Shown piece by piece: positions 32,355 to 41,458 of a stretch of 64,000 nt of DNA (the stretch's first letter is position 1; every line of letters starts with the position of its first letter). Source of the stretch: CAZGRP01 sp964527995 (GTDB taxonomy: Bacteria; Zhuqueibacterota; Zhuqueibacteria; Oceanimicrobiales; CAZGRP01); the NCBI GenBank assembly GCA_964527995.1, contig CAZGRP010000007.1, positions 59,152 to 123,151 on the forward strand, read 5' to 3'. Made by a program: the position numbers and the translations under genes. The notes under the pieces are model-generated. The model was given only the letters and a program-made list of their open reading frames with translations, made no database searches and was not told where the DNA came from.

Positions 32355-35300
32355 CTATTTCGGTGCGCCGGCCTCACTCATGAGCTTGCGGTCAATTTCT
32401 TCGATTCTGGCCTGGGCGATCCGCCCGAAGTCGCTGCTGGCACCCTGCGACAGCACGATGCGATGGAAAATCTCCTTGGCGCGATCGAATCTCTTCAACC
32501 GCGTAAGGGCGATTCCGGCTTGATAGAGCGCCGTAACCTTCCAGGGAAGCTTGCTCGGCGGTGAGAGGTACTCGACCTTCAAGTACTCCAACACCGCATC
32601 GTCGTAGCGCCCCAGATTCATCAGCGCCTCACCGATGTAGTATTGCACCTCGGTCTCGACCTCCCCTCGAACCAGGTTTTTGAGGCGACGGAAGTGACGC
32701 AAAGCGGCCTCGTAATCCTTTTGCTCCATCAGCAGCGTGCCGATCTTGATCTGCAAGTTCTCGGATTTCGGGTCATCCGGATGATCCTCGAGATACTTCC
32801 GTGCCAGGGCCAGAGCCTGGTCGTTTAGATTCACCTGGTCATAGAGCTGGATGAGGTAGCGCGTGGCCGTGTCGGCGGCATCCCCCGCCTTGGGGTGGTT
32901 GACGACGCGCTTGAGAGAGGAGATCGCGTTGTCGATCTGCCCGTTCAAGCGGTAGAAGTCTCCCAGATTGAGCAGAGCCAGCGCGGCCGCCCGCGTGTCG
33001 GGGTATCTTTCCACCAGTTTTGTGAGAACGTCAAGAGCCGCGTCCGTTTTCGTCGTGATGATGTAGATGCGACCGAGGCCAAGCTCTCCAAGAGCGGCGT
33101 GCTCAGTGCCCTTGTACCTCTTGCTCAGAGATTTGAACACCTTCTCTGCGCGTACGAAATTCTTCTGCCGAATGTAGTACTCCCCCTTCTCGTAGAGGAA
33201 CTCAGCCTGCTGTTCTCGGGTGTTGGGGAACCGGCTCTTGTAGCTCCTGGCTTCGCCGTCCGCTGCGCTCACCTCTCCCAGACGGTACAGGCACAGGATG
33301 GCCCTCGCCGCCGCGCGTTCGCGCAAACGATCTTCCCCGGCTTTCTTCATCAGCTCGAGGTAGAGGGTGCGCGCCTGCCGGTACTCCTTCCGCTGATAGG
33401 CGATGTCAGCGATGGCAAACTCCGCCTGTAGAGCTTCCTCGGTTCCGGGCGCAACACGCAGCAGCTCATTGTAATACGACTTTGCCAGTTTCCAGGCATT
33501 CCTCTTCCGCGCCAGCTTTCCGAGAGTGAGGAGGACCCGATTCCGCCGCGGGTCAGATGGAAACTCACGCAGGTAGCGCAAATAGAGGGTGGTTGCACGC
33601 GCACCCTGTCCCAGGCTGTCGTAAGCGGCGGCGAAAGTAAGAAGGAGGTCGGCATCAGGCTTCCGATGCAACCGATCAGGCGTGCTATCCGAAAGAAAGC
33701 GTGGCGCCAGTGCCGTGACCTCGCTGTAGCGCTGCAATCTGAGGAGCAGAGACGCCTTTTTCGTTCTGGCGCTGTCGGCAAGAGGACTGTAGAAGAACCT
33801 TTTCTCGATCTCTTCGTACAGTGCCAGCGCCACCTTCGGCTTCCCGCGTCGAATCGCAACGCGGGCGCGCAGCATCAGGGCTTCCGGCCCGACCGGCGAA
33901 CGGTCGCGGCGGGCGATGAGCGAATCGAGTCTCACCACAGCCTGAGCCGTGTCCCCCGCAAGCAGATAGGCCTTTGCCTCGCCGATGGTGGCGGCGTCGA
34001 GCAGATCTCCCCCCTTGCCACCGGTTTTCACCATGCCGTAAAGCTCGATCGCTTGCTGCCAGGCCAAGGTATCGCCCGGCTCGGCATGAGCCACCAGGTC
34101 ATCGGCCAGCATCTGTGCGATGTCGAACAGGTGAGGGTTGGCAGAGTATCGGGCCCTCCATTCGTCAAGTGCTCCTTGCAGCAGAGCGCGGCGGGAAGCA
34201 GGATCGCGTTTTTGGCGCAAATCCCAGTCGAGCAGCAGATAAGCTGCTTCGGCAGCCGAATCTGTATCCGAAAAGTGGTCTTTGACATAGGCAAGAGCGA
34301 CCCTGGCGCTATCGACCAGAGCAGCCGCATTCGCCCCATCTCCGAACAGGATGCGCTTTTGGGCCAGGCCGTAGTAACTGCGACCCAGGTAGTAGAGGGC
34401 TTCCGGCCCGCGGGGAACATCATAGCCGGCGGAGAGGGCGCTTCTGAAATACTGGATGGCGTGAGCAAAGTCTCGCAGCTCGTAGAAAAACCGTCCGAGC
34501 TGATACGACAACTCCTGGCCGTCGCCGCCGCTCGCGACCTGGGGCAGCGTGCCCAGCACGTCAGCCAGGCGCGATTGCCAGCGGTCCGCGACCACCCGTT
34601 CAAGGATGCGGACGCGCTCGCGCGCCTGATCGATGCGATCGCCTGCGGGATACGAGCGCAAGTAGCGGCGATACTCGGCCAGAGCCATGTCGTATTGACC
34701 CTGCCTCTCGTAGCTTTCCGCCAGCAAGTAGCGCGCGTCGTCCACGTTGCGGCTGGTCGGATAGTCGTCGATGAACCTGCCGAGCACACGGATGGCCTCG
34801 GGATAGTCCTGGAGGCCTTCCGCCAGGATTTTTGCGCGCTGGAAGCGAGCCTCCTCCGCCGCGGCACTCTTGGGGAAGTCCTGTACGACGCGAGCGAGCG
34901 CTGCCAGAGCTGGGCGAGCCTGCCCGGCCGCAGCCTGGAGACGAGCGATTTCGATCCAGGCCTGGGCCTGCCAGTTGGCCAGAGAGGCGCCCAGGGTGGT
35001 GTCATCCACCACCTGCTGGTAAATCTTTAAAGCTGTGCCGGGGTCTGCCAGTTTTTCGGCCGCCGCGGCGGCTTCGAAGGCCAGCCGACAACGTGCCAGC
35101 CCCGTAGGCTTGCGCGACAGCCCGCGCCGAAAGGTTTCCAAAGCCGCGGCGTAGGAGCCCTTTTCCATTTGAAGTCGACCCAGCCGCAGGAGGACATCCA
35201 TCGCCTCGGCAGGCGCCAGGGAGTCGGCCCTCACCTCGGTAAAGTAGGTCAAAGCAGCATCGTAGTCCCCGCGCTGCCTCGCCAGGTCCCCGAGAGAGAC

Positions 35301-36104
35301 TCTGGCTCGGATGGCGGGCCTGCCGGCGGGAAACTTCTCGATCACTGATTGATAGGCTGCCTCCGCCTCGGCCGTCTGCCCCAACCCCTCGTACACCTTG
35401 CCCTTGAACCACAAGGCCTCGGCAGTGACCTCCGGCTGGGCACTGGCATCGATCGCCTTTTGAAACTGCACCAGTGCGGTGCGCAGGTCATCCTGGGCCA
35501 GCAGTGCCTGCCCAAGGCGCAAGTAGGCCAGCGCCTTCTCCGGCCGCTCAGGGTAATTGTCGATCAGATCACCAAGGCGCCGGCGAGCCAGCCCCGGTTT
35601 TCCCATACGGATGTAGAGCTCGGCGGAGCGCAGCAGCGCTTCCGGCACAAGAGGGCTGCTCGGGTAGAGATAGGCAAGTCGCTCCAGCGCCGCGACAGCC
35701 GCTGAAGTGTCCTGGAGGGCGAGATAGCTATGCGACAGCCGCAGTAAAGCCTGGTCGTTCCAGTTCGATTTCGGGTAGGTGAGTTGAAGGTCCCTCAACA
35801 CCTGCACGGCGTCTTTGTAGGAGCCTGCGGCGATCATTGCTTCGGAGGCACGGAACAGGGCTTCCGGAGCGCGCGGGTCGCGCGGGAAGCGCTGCGCGAA
35901 CGTTCGGTATTGCACGGCCGCGATCGAATACAGACCATCGCCGAATAGCTTTTGGGCGAATTTCAGCTCTTCTTCCGGCGTGGCCGACTGCCCGCGAGCC
36001 CGCAGAGGCAACAACAGCAGGAGCACGCCCAGCATCACCCAGACAGCGCTTGTCGCGGAGGGGCGGCCGGCCTCCTTGCTAGGCCACCAGCTCGAGATTG
36101 GCAT
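32355..36104 (-). CDS. Large TPR-repeat exported protein
   Basis: The protein of 1249 residues has an N-terminal hydrophobic segment (about 21-38, ending RARGQS) that is a probable signal peptide or anchor. The rest is a nearly unbroken array of TPR_6/Bam-D-like units, for example FAQRFPRDPRAPEALFRASE, LAYLYPSSPLVPEALLRSAE and FIDDYPTSRNVDDARYLLAE. I estimate about 25-30 units. The first 26 bases overlap uvrD, so it is probably translated from the same mRNA. It may be a periplasmic scaffold for envelope assembly; function unknown. A start at 36035 (MLGVLLLLLPL) is possible. Confidence 0.83.
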   Translation of the reverse strand: MPISSWWPSKEAGRPSATSAVWVMLGVLLLLLPLRARGQSATPEEELKFAQKLFGDGLYSIAAVQYRTFAQRFPRDPRAPEALFRASEAMIAAGSYKDAVQVLRDLQLTYPKSNWNDQALLRLSHSYLALQDTSAAVAALERLAYLYPSSPLVPEALLRSAELYIRMGKPGLARRRLGDLIDNYPERPEKALAYLRLGQALLAQDDLRTALVQFQKAIDASAQPEVTAEALWFKGKVYEGLGQTAEAEAAYQSVIEKFPAGRPAIRARVSLGDLARQRGDYDAALTYFTEVRADSLAPAEAMDVLLRLGRLQMEKGSYAAALETFRRGLSRKPTGLARCRLAFEAAAAAEKLADPGTALKIYQQVVDDTTLGASLANWQAQAWIEIARLQAAAGQARPALAALARVVQDFPKSAAAEEARFQRAKILAEGLQDYPEAIRVLGRFIDDYPTSRNVDDARYLLAESYERQGQYDMALAEYRRYLRSYPAGDRIDQARERVRILERVVADRWQSRLADVLGTLPQVASGGDGQELSYQLGRFFYELRDFAHAIQYFRSALSAGYDVPRGPEALYYLGRSYYGLAQKRILFGDGANAAALVDSARVALAYVKDHFSDTDSAAEAAYLLLDWDLRQKRDPASRRALLQGALDEWRARYSANPHLFDIAQMLADDLVAHAEPGDTLAWQQAIELYGMVKTGGKGGDLLDAATIGEAKAYLLAGDTAQAVVRLDSLIARRDRSPVGPEALMLRARVAIRRGKPKVALALYEEIEKRFFYSPLADSARTKKASLLLRLQRYSEVTALAPRFLSDSTPDRLHRKPDADLLLTFAAAYDSLGQGARATTLYLRYLREFPSDPRRNRVLLTLGKLARKRNAWKLAKSYYNELLRVAPGTEEALQAEFAIADIAYQRKEYRQARTLYLELMKKAGEDRLRERAAARAILCLYRLGEVSAADGEARSYKSRFPNTREQQAEFLYEKGEYYIRQKNFVRAEKVFKSLSKRYKGTEHAALGELGLGRIYIITTKTDAALDVLTKLVERYPDTRAAALALLNLGDFYRLNGQIDNAISSLKRVVNHPKAGDAADTATRYLIQLYDQVNLNDQALALARKYLEDHPDDPKSENLQIKIGTLLMEQKDYEAALRHFRRLKNLVRGEVETEVQYYIGEALMNLGRYDDAVLEYLKVEYLSPPSKLPWKVTALYQAGIALTRLKRFDRAKEIFHRIVLSQGASSDFGRIAQARIEEIDRKLMSEAGAPK

Positions 36105-38307
36105 ATTTCACCATCAGTCTTCTTTGTCCGGCCTCATGAAAGTCCACCGTCACCTTCAGATTCTCGCCGTGGCCGTCGCGCGAGATCACGGTGCCGGTGC
36201 CGAACTTCGGGTGGCGCACTCTGGAGCCGACCCGAAGCTCGAGTACCTCCTGCGAAAAATCCTCGTAGGCCGGCATTGGTTCCACCACACTATCCGTGGC
36301 GAAATCTCTGGAGCGACGCGGCCGGTACGGGGGTCGCGATCGATAGAGACTCTCCTCCTCGACGCTGTTGCGGTCGAGTTCCTGCAGAAAGCGCGACGGC
36401 ATGCCGGCCAGATGATTCTCGCCGAATCGGCGGCGCTGGCGCGCCCAACACAGGTAGAGCTTCTCCTTGGCCCGGGTCGCACCTACATAGAACAGCCGCC
36501 GCTCCTCTTCCAACTCCTGTGGATCGGAAAACGTGCGCGAAAGCGGGAACAGGCCCTCCTCCAGGCCGGTGATGAAAACGACCGGGAACTCGAGCCCTTT
36601 GGCGGCATGGAGTGTCATCAGAGTGACGGCGTTGGCGCGGTCGTCCCAGGTGTCGATGTCTGTCACCAGGGTGACCTCTTCAAGAAACCGCTCCAGAGTA
36701 CGTACCTCGCCCTCGGGTGTCGGTTCGGACAGCGCGCGCAGCAGCTCGCGCACGTTTTCGGCCCGGTTGAGCGATTCCTCAGTGCCGACCTCTTTGAACG
36801 TCCGCAGAATCCCGATCTCGTCGACCAGAGCGTTCGCCAGCTCTGCCGCGGACAACTCCCCTTTCAGGCTGGCGTACTTGGCGATCAAGTTGTGGAACTC
36901 GAGCACCCGTTCGCGGATGCGATCGGACACGCCGTCGATTTCGCCGACTCGTCCCAGTGCCTCGAAGAGCGGAATCCCATGCCGGAAGGCGAAGTCGTTC
37001 AATCGGCCGATGGTCGTCGGGCCGATCCCTCGCGGCGGGTAGTTGATCACCCGCAGCAGGCTGATGCTGTCGCTTGGGTTCGAGACGAGCCGTAGATAGG
37101 CCAGCACATCCTTGATCTCTTTACGCTCGTAGAAACGCAACCCGCCGACGATCACGTAGGCGATGCCGTGCCGGCGCAGGGCATCTTCAAGCAGGCGCGA
37201 CTGGGCGTTGGTGCGGTAGAGCACGGCAAAGTCGCGGAAATTGCGCTTGTGGCGGGCGAACTGCTCGCGGATCTTCACCACCACAGCCTCGGCCTCGTCG
37301 AAATCGTTGCCCACCTCCAACACCGTCACCTTTTCACCCGACTCCTTGACCGTCCATAGCCGCTTCTCCCTCCTGCCCTGGTTGTTGGACACCACCGAGT
37401 GCGCCGCGTCGAGAATGAACCGCGTCGAGCGATAGTTCTGCTCGAGACGAAAGATCTTGCAGTCCGGGTAGTCTTTTTCGAAATCGAGGATGTTGCGCAG
37501 GTCGGCGCCCCGCCAGGCGTAGATCGACTGGTCATCGTCGCCGACGACGCAGATGTTGCGATGGCGCTGGGCCAGGAGTTTCAGAAGGAGATACTGGGCC
37601 CGGTTGGTGTCCTGGTACTCATCGACCAGAATGTAACGGAAGCGATCCTGGTACGCGGCCAGAACCTGGGGGTATTGTTCGAACAGTTGGATCGGCTTGA
37701 CCAGCAGGTCGTCGAAGTCCATGGCGTTGTTCTCCCGCAGGCGCCGCTGGTAGGCCGTGAAGATCTGCGCCACCTTTTCTTCGAAAAAGTCACCCGCACT
37801 GCGGCCGTACTCCTCGGCCGACACATAGGCATTTTTCGCTCCGCTGATGCGCGCCCGAACCGCCTTGGGATTGAATTGCGTGGTCGAGATGCCGAGCTCG
37901 GTCATGGTGTTTCGGATGAAGGCCAGTTGGTCTTCGGCATCGTAGATCACAAAGTTTCGGGCAAATCCGATTCGGTCCGCCTCCTGGCGCAGGATGCGAG
38001 CACAAACCGAATGAAAGGTGCCTACCCACAGGCCGACATGCCGCGAGCCCACAAGCCGCTCGATGCGCTCGCGCATTTCGCCGGCGGCCTTGTTGGTGAA
38101 AGTCACAGCCAGAATCTGCCAGGGAGCAGCTTTCCCAGACTCGATCAAGTAGGCAGTGCGATGGGTGAGAACGCGGGTCTTGCCGCTGCCAGCTCCGGCG
38201 ATCACCAGAACCGGACCGTCCAGACAGCTCACGGCTTCACGCTGTTCGTCGTTCAGGCCCTCCAGCAATGAAGACAATCGCGGTGGCACGCGTTTTCTAC
38301 CTGCCAT
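36079..38307 (-). CDS. pcrA: ATP-dependent DNA helicase UvrD/PcrA
   Basis: This superfamily 1 helicase unwinds 3' to 5' in excision repair and replication restart. It has the Q-motif LNDEQREAV, Walker A AGAGSGKT (Lys 43), VDEYQDTNRAQYLLL (motif II), VVGDDDQSIYAWRGAD (III), QNYRSTRFIL (IV) and VTLMTLHAAKGLEFPVVF (V). The C-terminal VRHPKFGTGTV is the Tudor-like domain that binds RNA polymerase in PcrA/UvrD. At 742 residues it is standard. It overlaps mltG by 11 bases. Confidence 0.96.
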   Translation of the reverse strand: MAGRKRVPPRLSSLLEGLNDEQREAVSCLDGPVLVIAGAGSGKTRVLTHRTAYLIESGKAAPWQILAVTFTNKAAGEMRERIERLVGSRHVGLWVGTFHSVCARILRQEADRIGFARNFVIYDAEDQLAFIRNTMTELGISTTQFNPKAVRARISGAKNAYVSAEEYGRSAGDFFEEKVAQIFTAYQRRLRENNAMDFDDLLVKPIQLFEQYPQVLAAYQDRFRYILVDEYQDTNRAQYLLLKLLAQRHRNICVVGDDDQSIYAWRGADLRNILDFEKDYPDCKIFRLEQNYRSTRFILDAAHSVVSNNQGRREKRLWTVKESGEKVTVLEVGNDFDEAEAVVVKIREQFARHKRNFRDFAVLYRTNAQSRLLEDALRRHGIAYVIVGGLRFYERKEIKDVLAYLRLVSNPSDSISLLRVINYPPRGIGPTTIGRLNDFAFRHGIPLFEALGRVGEIDGVSDRIRERVLEFHNLIAKYASLKGELSAAELANALVDEIGILRTFKEVGTEESLNRAENVRELLRALSEPTPEGEVRTLERFLEEVTLVTDIDTWDDRANAVTLMTLHAAKGLEFPVVFITGLEEGLFPLSRTFSDPQELEEERRLFYVGATRAKEKLYLCWARQRRRFGENHLAGMPSRFLQELDRNSVEEESLYRSRPPYRPRRSRDFATDSVVEPMPAYEDFSQEVLELRVGSRVRHPKFGTGTVISRDGHGENLKVTVDFHEAGQRRLMVKYANLELVA

Positions 38308-39346
38308 CTCCCCCCTCTCGCTGTTTTCGGCGCAACTGTCGCCGCAGACGATCCAGCTTGCGTTTGGCCATCAGGTGTTCCCTCATCGTCCTGCTGAAAG
38401 TGTGTGTGCCGTTTCCACTCGCCACAAAATAGAGATAGTCCACGTCGGCCGGGTAGAGGGCTGCCAGCAGTGACTTGAGCCCCGGATTGTTGACCGGACC
38501 GGGTGGCAGGCCCGGATACTTGTAGGTGTTGTAGGGTGAGTCGATTTGCAGGTCGCGCCGCAACAGACGCCGCGGCCCATCCACAATGAGGTACTGGATG
38601 GTCGGATCGGCCTGCAGAAGCCACCCGGCCTTGAGACGGTTGTGGTACACTGCCGAAATCAGAGGCCGCTCTTCATCGACCATGGCCTCGCCCTCGATGA
38701 TGGAGGCAAGGGTCACAACTTCATGGACACTCATTCCGAGCTCCGCAGCGCGTCGGCGCAGCGAGTCCGCAAAAACCTTCTGGAACTGACCAACCAGGAT
38801 CCGGATGACCTGCGCTGGAGTCATGCCCCAGGTCAGCCGGTAGGTGTCGGGGAAAAGATATCCTTCCAGCCCGGGAGCAGCGATTCCCAGACTGTGGGCA
38901 AACGACGAGTCCTGCACGTGGGCCATGAAGGCTGCGGAGTCGACCTCGAGCGTTCGTTGCAGCAGGCCGGCAATATGGCGCGCCGTGCTGCCCTCGGGAA
39001 TCGTGATCTTTTCTGTGGTCACGCGTCCGCGGACCAGCATGTCGAGAATCTCGGCATTGGATGCTTTGGCCGGGACGCGAAACATTCCGGACTTCAGGCG
39101 AGTGCGGCTGCCTTCCAGGCGTGCCGCCCACACGAATCTGCTCCGGTTGCGGATCACACCTGCCGCCGCAAGCGAGTCCACAATCGCCTGGAAGCTGGAC
39201 CCGGAAGGGATCTTGAGGACGCGCGATGCCGGCGTTTCCGGCACGACCGGCAGCCACAAGATCCAGGCGATCACACCCGCGGCTGTAGCCCCGAGAACGA
39301 CCAGGACGGCAAAAAGCCGGAGAAGATTACGAAACCGTCTGCTCAT
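38297..39346 (-). CDS. mltG: Endolytic murein transglycosylase MltG
   Basis: MltG cuts nascent peptidoglycan and may end glycan strand growth. One N-terminal membrane helix (about 9-32) is followed by a LysM-like domain and the YceG catalytic region. The catalytic Glu lies in VTLASIIEGEAMVDEE, and SPYNTYKYPGLPPGPVNNPG is diagnostic. The length of 349 is normal. GGGGAGAC precedes the ATG. Confidence 0.95.
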   Translation of the reverse strand: MSRRFRNLLRLFAVLVVLGATAAGVIAWILWLPVVPETPASRVLKIPSGSSFQAIVDSLAAAGVIRNRSRFVWAARLEGSRTRLKSGMFRVPAKASNAEILDMLVRGRVTTEKITIPEGSTARHIAGLLQRTLEVDSAAFMAHVQDSSFAHSLGIAAPGLEGYLFPDTYRLTWGMTPAQVIRILVGQFQKVFADSLRRRAAELGMSVHEVVTLASIIEGEAMVDEERPLISAVYHNRLKAGWLLQADPTIQYLIVDGPRRLLRRDLQIDSPYNTYKYPGLPPGPVNNPGLKSLLAALYPADVDYLYFVASGNGTHTFSRTMREHLMAKRKLDRLRRQLRRKQREGGDGR

Positions 39347-39355
39347 GTCTCCCCA

Positions 39356-39817
39356 TCACCGCCCGAATCGATCCAGATAGTCGCGCACGATTCGCTCGTG
39401 ATCGAAGGCCAGAGGTCGCGGCGGGTGCCGTGGATCGGCAACCCTGACACTGCGCGCATCGTCACCGGCCACGGGTTCTGCCTGCGCCCGGGCAACGAAC
39501 ACCGTCGAGATGGTATGCTGTCTTGGATCGCGCTCAGGATCCGAATAGACACCCACAAGTCCGGTCAGCTCGACATCGAGCGATGTTTCTTCGCGCGCTT
39601 CACGAATCGCAGCCTGCTCAACGGTCTCGCCATAGTCCACGAACCCACCGGGCAAAGCCCAACCCTTGGGCTCGTTTCGCCGCTCGATAAAGACGACCCG
39701 TGGGGCCTCCTGGCCTCGGCCTATCTCGATGATGATGTCCACTGTGGGTATCGGGTTCAAGTATTCCGTAAACTCATACCCGCAGCGTGGACATTTTTTG
39801 TTGACCAACGTAGGCAT
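39356..39817 (-). CDS. Nudix hydrolase
   Basis: The 153-residue protein has the Nudix box [20 protein letters not shown] followed by TSLDV. It fits Gx5Ex7REUxEExGU except that Ser replaces the last Gly. An N-terminal CPRCGY gives a possible half zinc ribbon. The family cleaves nucleoside diphosphates linked to another group; ADP-ribose or a modified nucleotide are likely substrates, but none can be assigned. It is the second gene of the operon. Confidence 0.9.
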   Translation of the reverse strand: MPTLVNKKCPRCGYEFTEYLNPIPTVDIIIEIGRGQEAPRVVFIERRNEPKGWALPGGFVDYGETVEQAAIREAREETSLDVELTGLVGVYSDPERDPRQHTISTVFVARAQAEPVAGDDARSVRVADPRHPPRPLAFDHERIVRDYLDRFGR

Positions 39818-39906
39818 TCTCTCCGAACCAGCCTTCGTGCCGGCAACCCAGGTCCGCAGCGCGCCCCAACCCTACTTACTCGACCCGCGGCCCGCTGGTT
39901 GCTCCC

Positions 39907-40638
39907 CTACCCGTGCAGGATGAGAAACACATTGTACAAGGAGTGACTGTAGGCGGCGATGCCGACGCCGCGCAGAACGTAGACAACGCCGAACGCCACT
40001 CCTGCAAACACGCGAAACAAGAAGGAAGCCATGGTAAAGGAGTCTCCCGCCGCTCCGATGTAGTGGGCTGCGGAAAACAGAACCGCCGACAATAGCAGCG
40101 CCGCCACGACAGCGGTGGTACTGGGAAGGGCCAGCGGCTTTTTCAAGAGCCAAAGCGTCCCGCCAAGAAAGAAGGCTCGAAACAGGACTTCTTCGTAGGC
40201 TCCCGCACCCAGGGCCAGCGCGAATCGAGAACCGAGGTGCGACTCGGCGAGCGGGCCCGCGATTTGCACAAAGGTCTGCGTGGCTCGCCCCACCACGATG
40301 CCGATGACGAGAGCATAGACCACGCTTTCGAGAAACATCCACAGGAACCATCGCCAGCGCAGCCGATCCCCACCACGCCTTCTTACGGCCCAGGCGAGCA
40401 AGACGAGCCCAACCACGAAGACAGACACAATTCCGACGCCGCCGTTGATGCCCAGAGCGAGGAAGGGGCGTTTGAAAACCAACTCCACTCCGTTCCGCAC
40501 AGACCCGAACGAGTCACCGAGGAAGGCCGAAAAGAGCTCGTACCCTATCAACAGGGGCGCCAGGAAAAACCAGGAGTGAAGGGGTGATCGAGACACACGC
40601 CAGTAGCGGCGGAATTGACCTCGCTTGGATCGGCTCAA
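39907..40638 (-). CDS. CPBP family intramembrane metalloprotease
   Basis: The 243-residue membrane protein has about seven hydrophobic segments. The Abi/CPBP motif is AGAYEEVLFRAFFLGG (EExxxR), with later His residues in FSAAHYIGA and YSHSLYNVF. These form the membrane-embedded active site of Rce1-like proteases. The start appears to be TTG, with GAGAGG 11 bases upstream, which would give weak translation. It leads the mltG-pcrA operon. Confidence 0.87.
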   Translation of the reverse strand: MSRSKRGQFRRYWRVSRSPLHSWFFLAPLLIGYELFSAFLGDSFGSVRNGVELVFKRPFLALGINGGVGIVSVFVVGLVLLAWAVRRRGGDRLRWRWFLWMFLESVVYALVIGIVVGRATQTFVQIAGPLAESHLGSRFALALGAGAYEEVLFRAFFLGGTLWLLKKPLALPSTTAVVAALLLSAVLFSAAHYIGAAGDSFTMASFLFRVFAGVAFGVVYVLRGVGIAAYSHSLYNVFLILHG

Positions 40639-40742
40639 GCCGGAAGCAACCTCTCGCTAGCAAAGATTAGGCGGGATTTCCTCCCCCGAACAGCCACGCA
40701 GGATCACCCCGCACGGCTGTATACCTAGCCCCAAAGCAACAG

Positions 40743-40771
40743 AATATACCCATTCACCGCGGAATTGTCAA
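40743..40771 (-). promoter_or_regulatory. Promoter of the CPBP/Nudix/mltG/pcrA operon
   Basis: The minus strand has a perfect TTGACA (40771-40766), a 17-base spacer and TATATT (40748-40743). The leader would be about 100 bases. Confidence 0.8.
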
Positions 40772-40845
40772 CTCGATTTTCCCCATTCTGCGGCGCTGTT
40801 CCGCAGCCTCCCAACGGCGCGGACGTTGACCGCGCTATTTTGTAC

Positions 40846-40873
40846 TTGACATTTTACGGATTTTTAGTATATT
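40846..40873 (+). promoter_or_regulatory. Promoter of the MTH1187-type gene
   Basis: TTGACA and TATATT are 16 bases apart. The 16 bases ending in this -35 (40836-40851) are identical to those at the Rrf2 promoter at 51814-51829. Confidence 0.75.
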
Positions 40874-40948
40874 GGAACACACCTGATTTCTTCACAGCTA
40901 AACCCAAATGAATTCTTCACTTAAACTTAACCATCGAAGAGCACACGC

Positions 40949-41266
40949 ATGCTTGCGCAGCTGACGATCATTCCTGTTGGCACTGGCGAGGAAACGAAGG
41001 AGCTGGTGGCCAAGGTTCTTCGCATTGTTGACGATAGCGAGCTGGATTATCAATTCACATCGATGTCCACCCTTCTTGAGGGCGAGTGGGAAGAAATCAT
41101 GACGGTCATCCGCCGCTGCCATCAAGAAGTCAAGAGGTTTTCCCAACGAGTCGTCACCCATATCCTACTTGACGACCGCCGCGGTGTCACAGACCGCCTG
41201 CGTGGAAAGGTCCTCGAAACGGAATATGCTCTCGGCCGCAGCCTGAAAACAAAGGGCTTGACCTGA
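40949..41266 (+). CDS. MTH1187-family thiamine-binding protein
   Basis: The 105-residue protein starts MLAQLTIIPVGTGEE and has YQFTSMSTLLEGEWEEIM, typical of the MTH1187/YkoF-like small ferredoxin-fold family (UPF0045, DUF77). Members bind thiamine or hydroxymethyl-pyrimidine and form tetramers. No transporter is next to it. It has its own promoter and is read away from the mltG operon. Confidence 0.87.
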   Translation: MLAQLTIIPVGTGEETKELVAKVLRIVDDSELDYQFTSMSTLLEGEWEEIMTVIRRCHQEVKRFSQRVVTHILLDDRRGVTDRLRGKVLETEYALGRSLKTKGLT

Positions 41267-41278
41267 TCCGCGGGCCCG

Positions 41279-41327
41279 GGCAGGGTGGCGGCAGAGCACG
41301 TGCACAGCCGCCGTCTGCGTCCCTGCC
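41279..41327 (+). other. Imperfect stem-loop between the thiamine-binding gene and acs
   Basis: GGCAGGG (41279-41285) pairs with CCCTGCC (41321-41327) and GGCGGC (41287-41292) with GCCGCC (41307-41312). The inner loop includes the palindrome GCACGTGC. No T-run follows. It may be a leader structure of the synthetase gene or a weak transcript end. Confidence 0.35.
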
Positions 41328-41458
41328 GGTTGTCTCACTCGCCCTTTCATGAACTGTTCCCTGTGGGTTCAAATAGGCCCTGTTGGCAGCGGCCGAAGGG
41401 CCAAGCTATCCTTACGAAGCGCAACCGGACAGCCAAGCACAGTACGGGAGGTGACCAC

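Larger units (their letters stand above)
40639..40948. other. Divergent intergenic region with two promoters
   Basis: This 310-base stretch has no gene. It holds a minus-strand promoter for the CPBP-pcrA operon and a plus-strand promoter for the thiamine-binding gene. The two -35 boxes are 74 bases apart. Confidence 0.75.

Noticed and set aside
33666..35030. Plus-strand open frame of 454 codons
   Set aside because: Shadow of the large TPR gene; no ribosome binding site or known motif.
38546..39946. Plus-strand open frame of 466 codons
   Set aside because: Opposite mltG and the Nudix gene, which have full family motifs.
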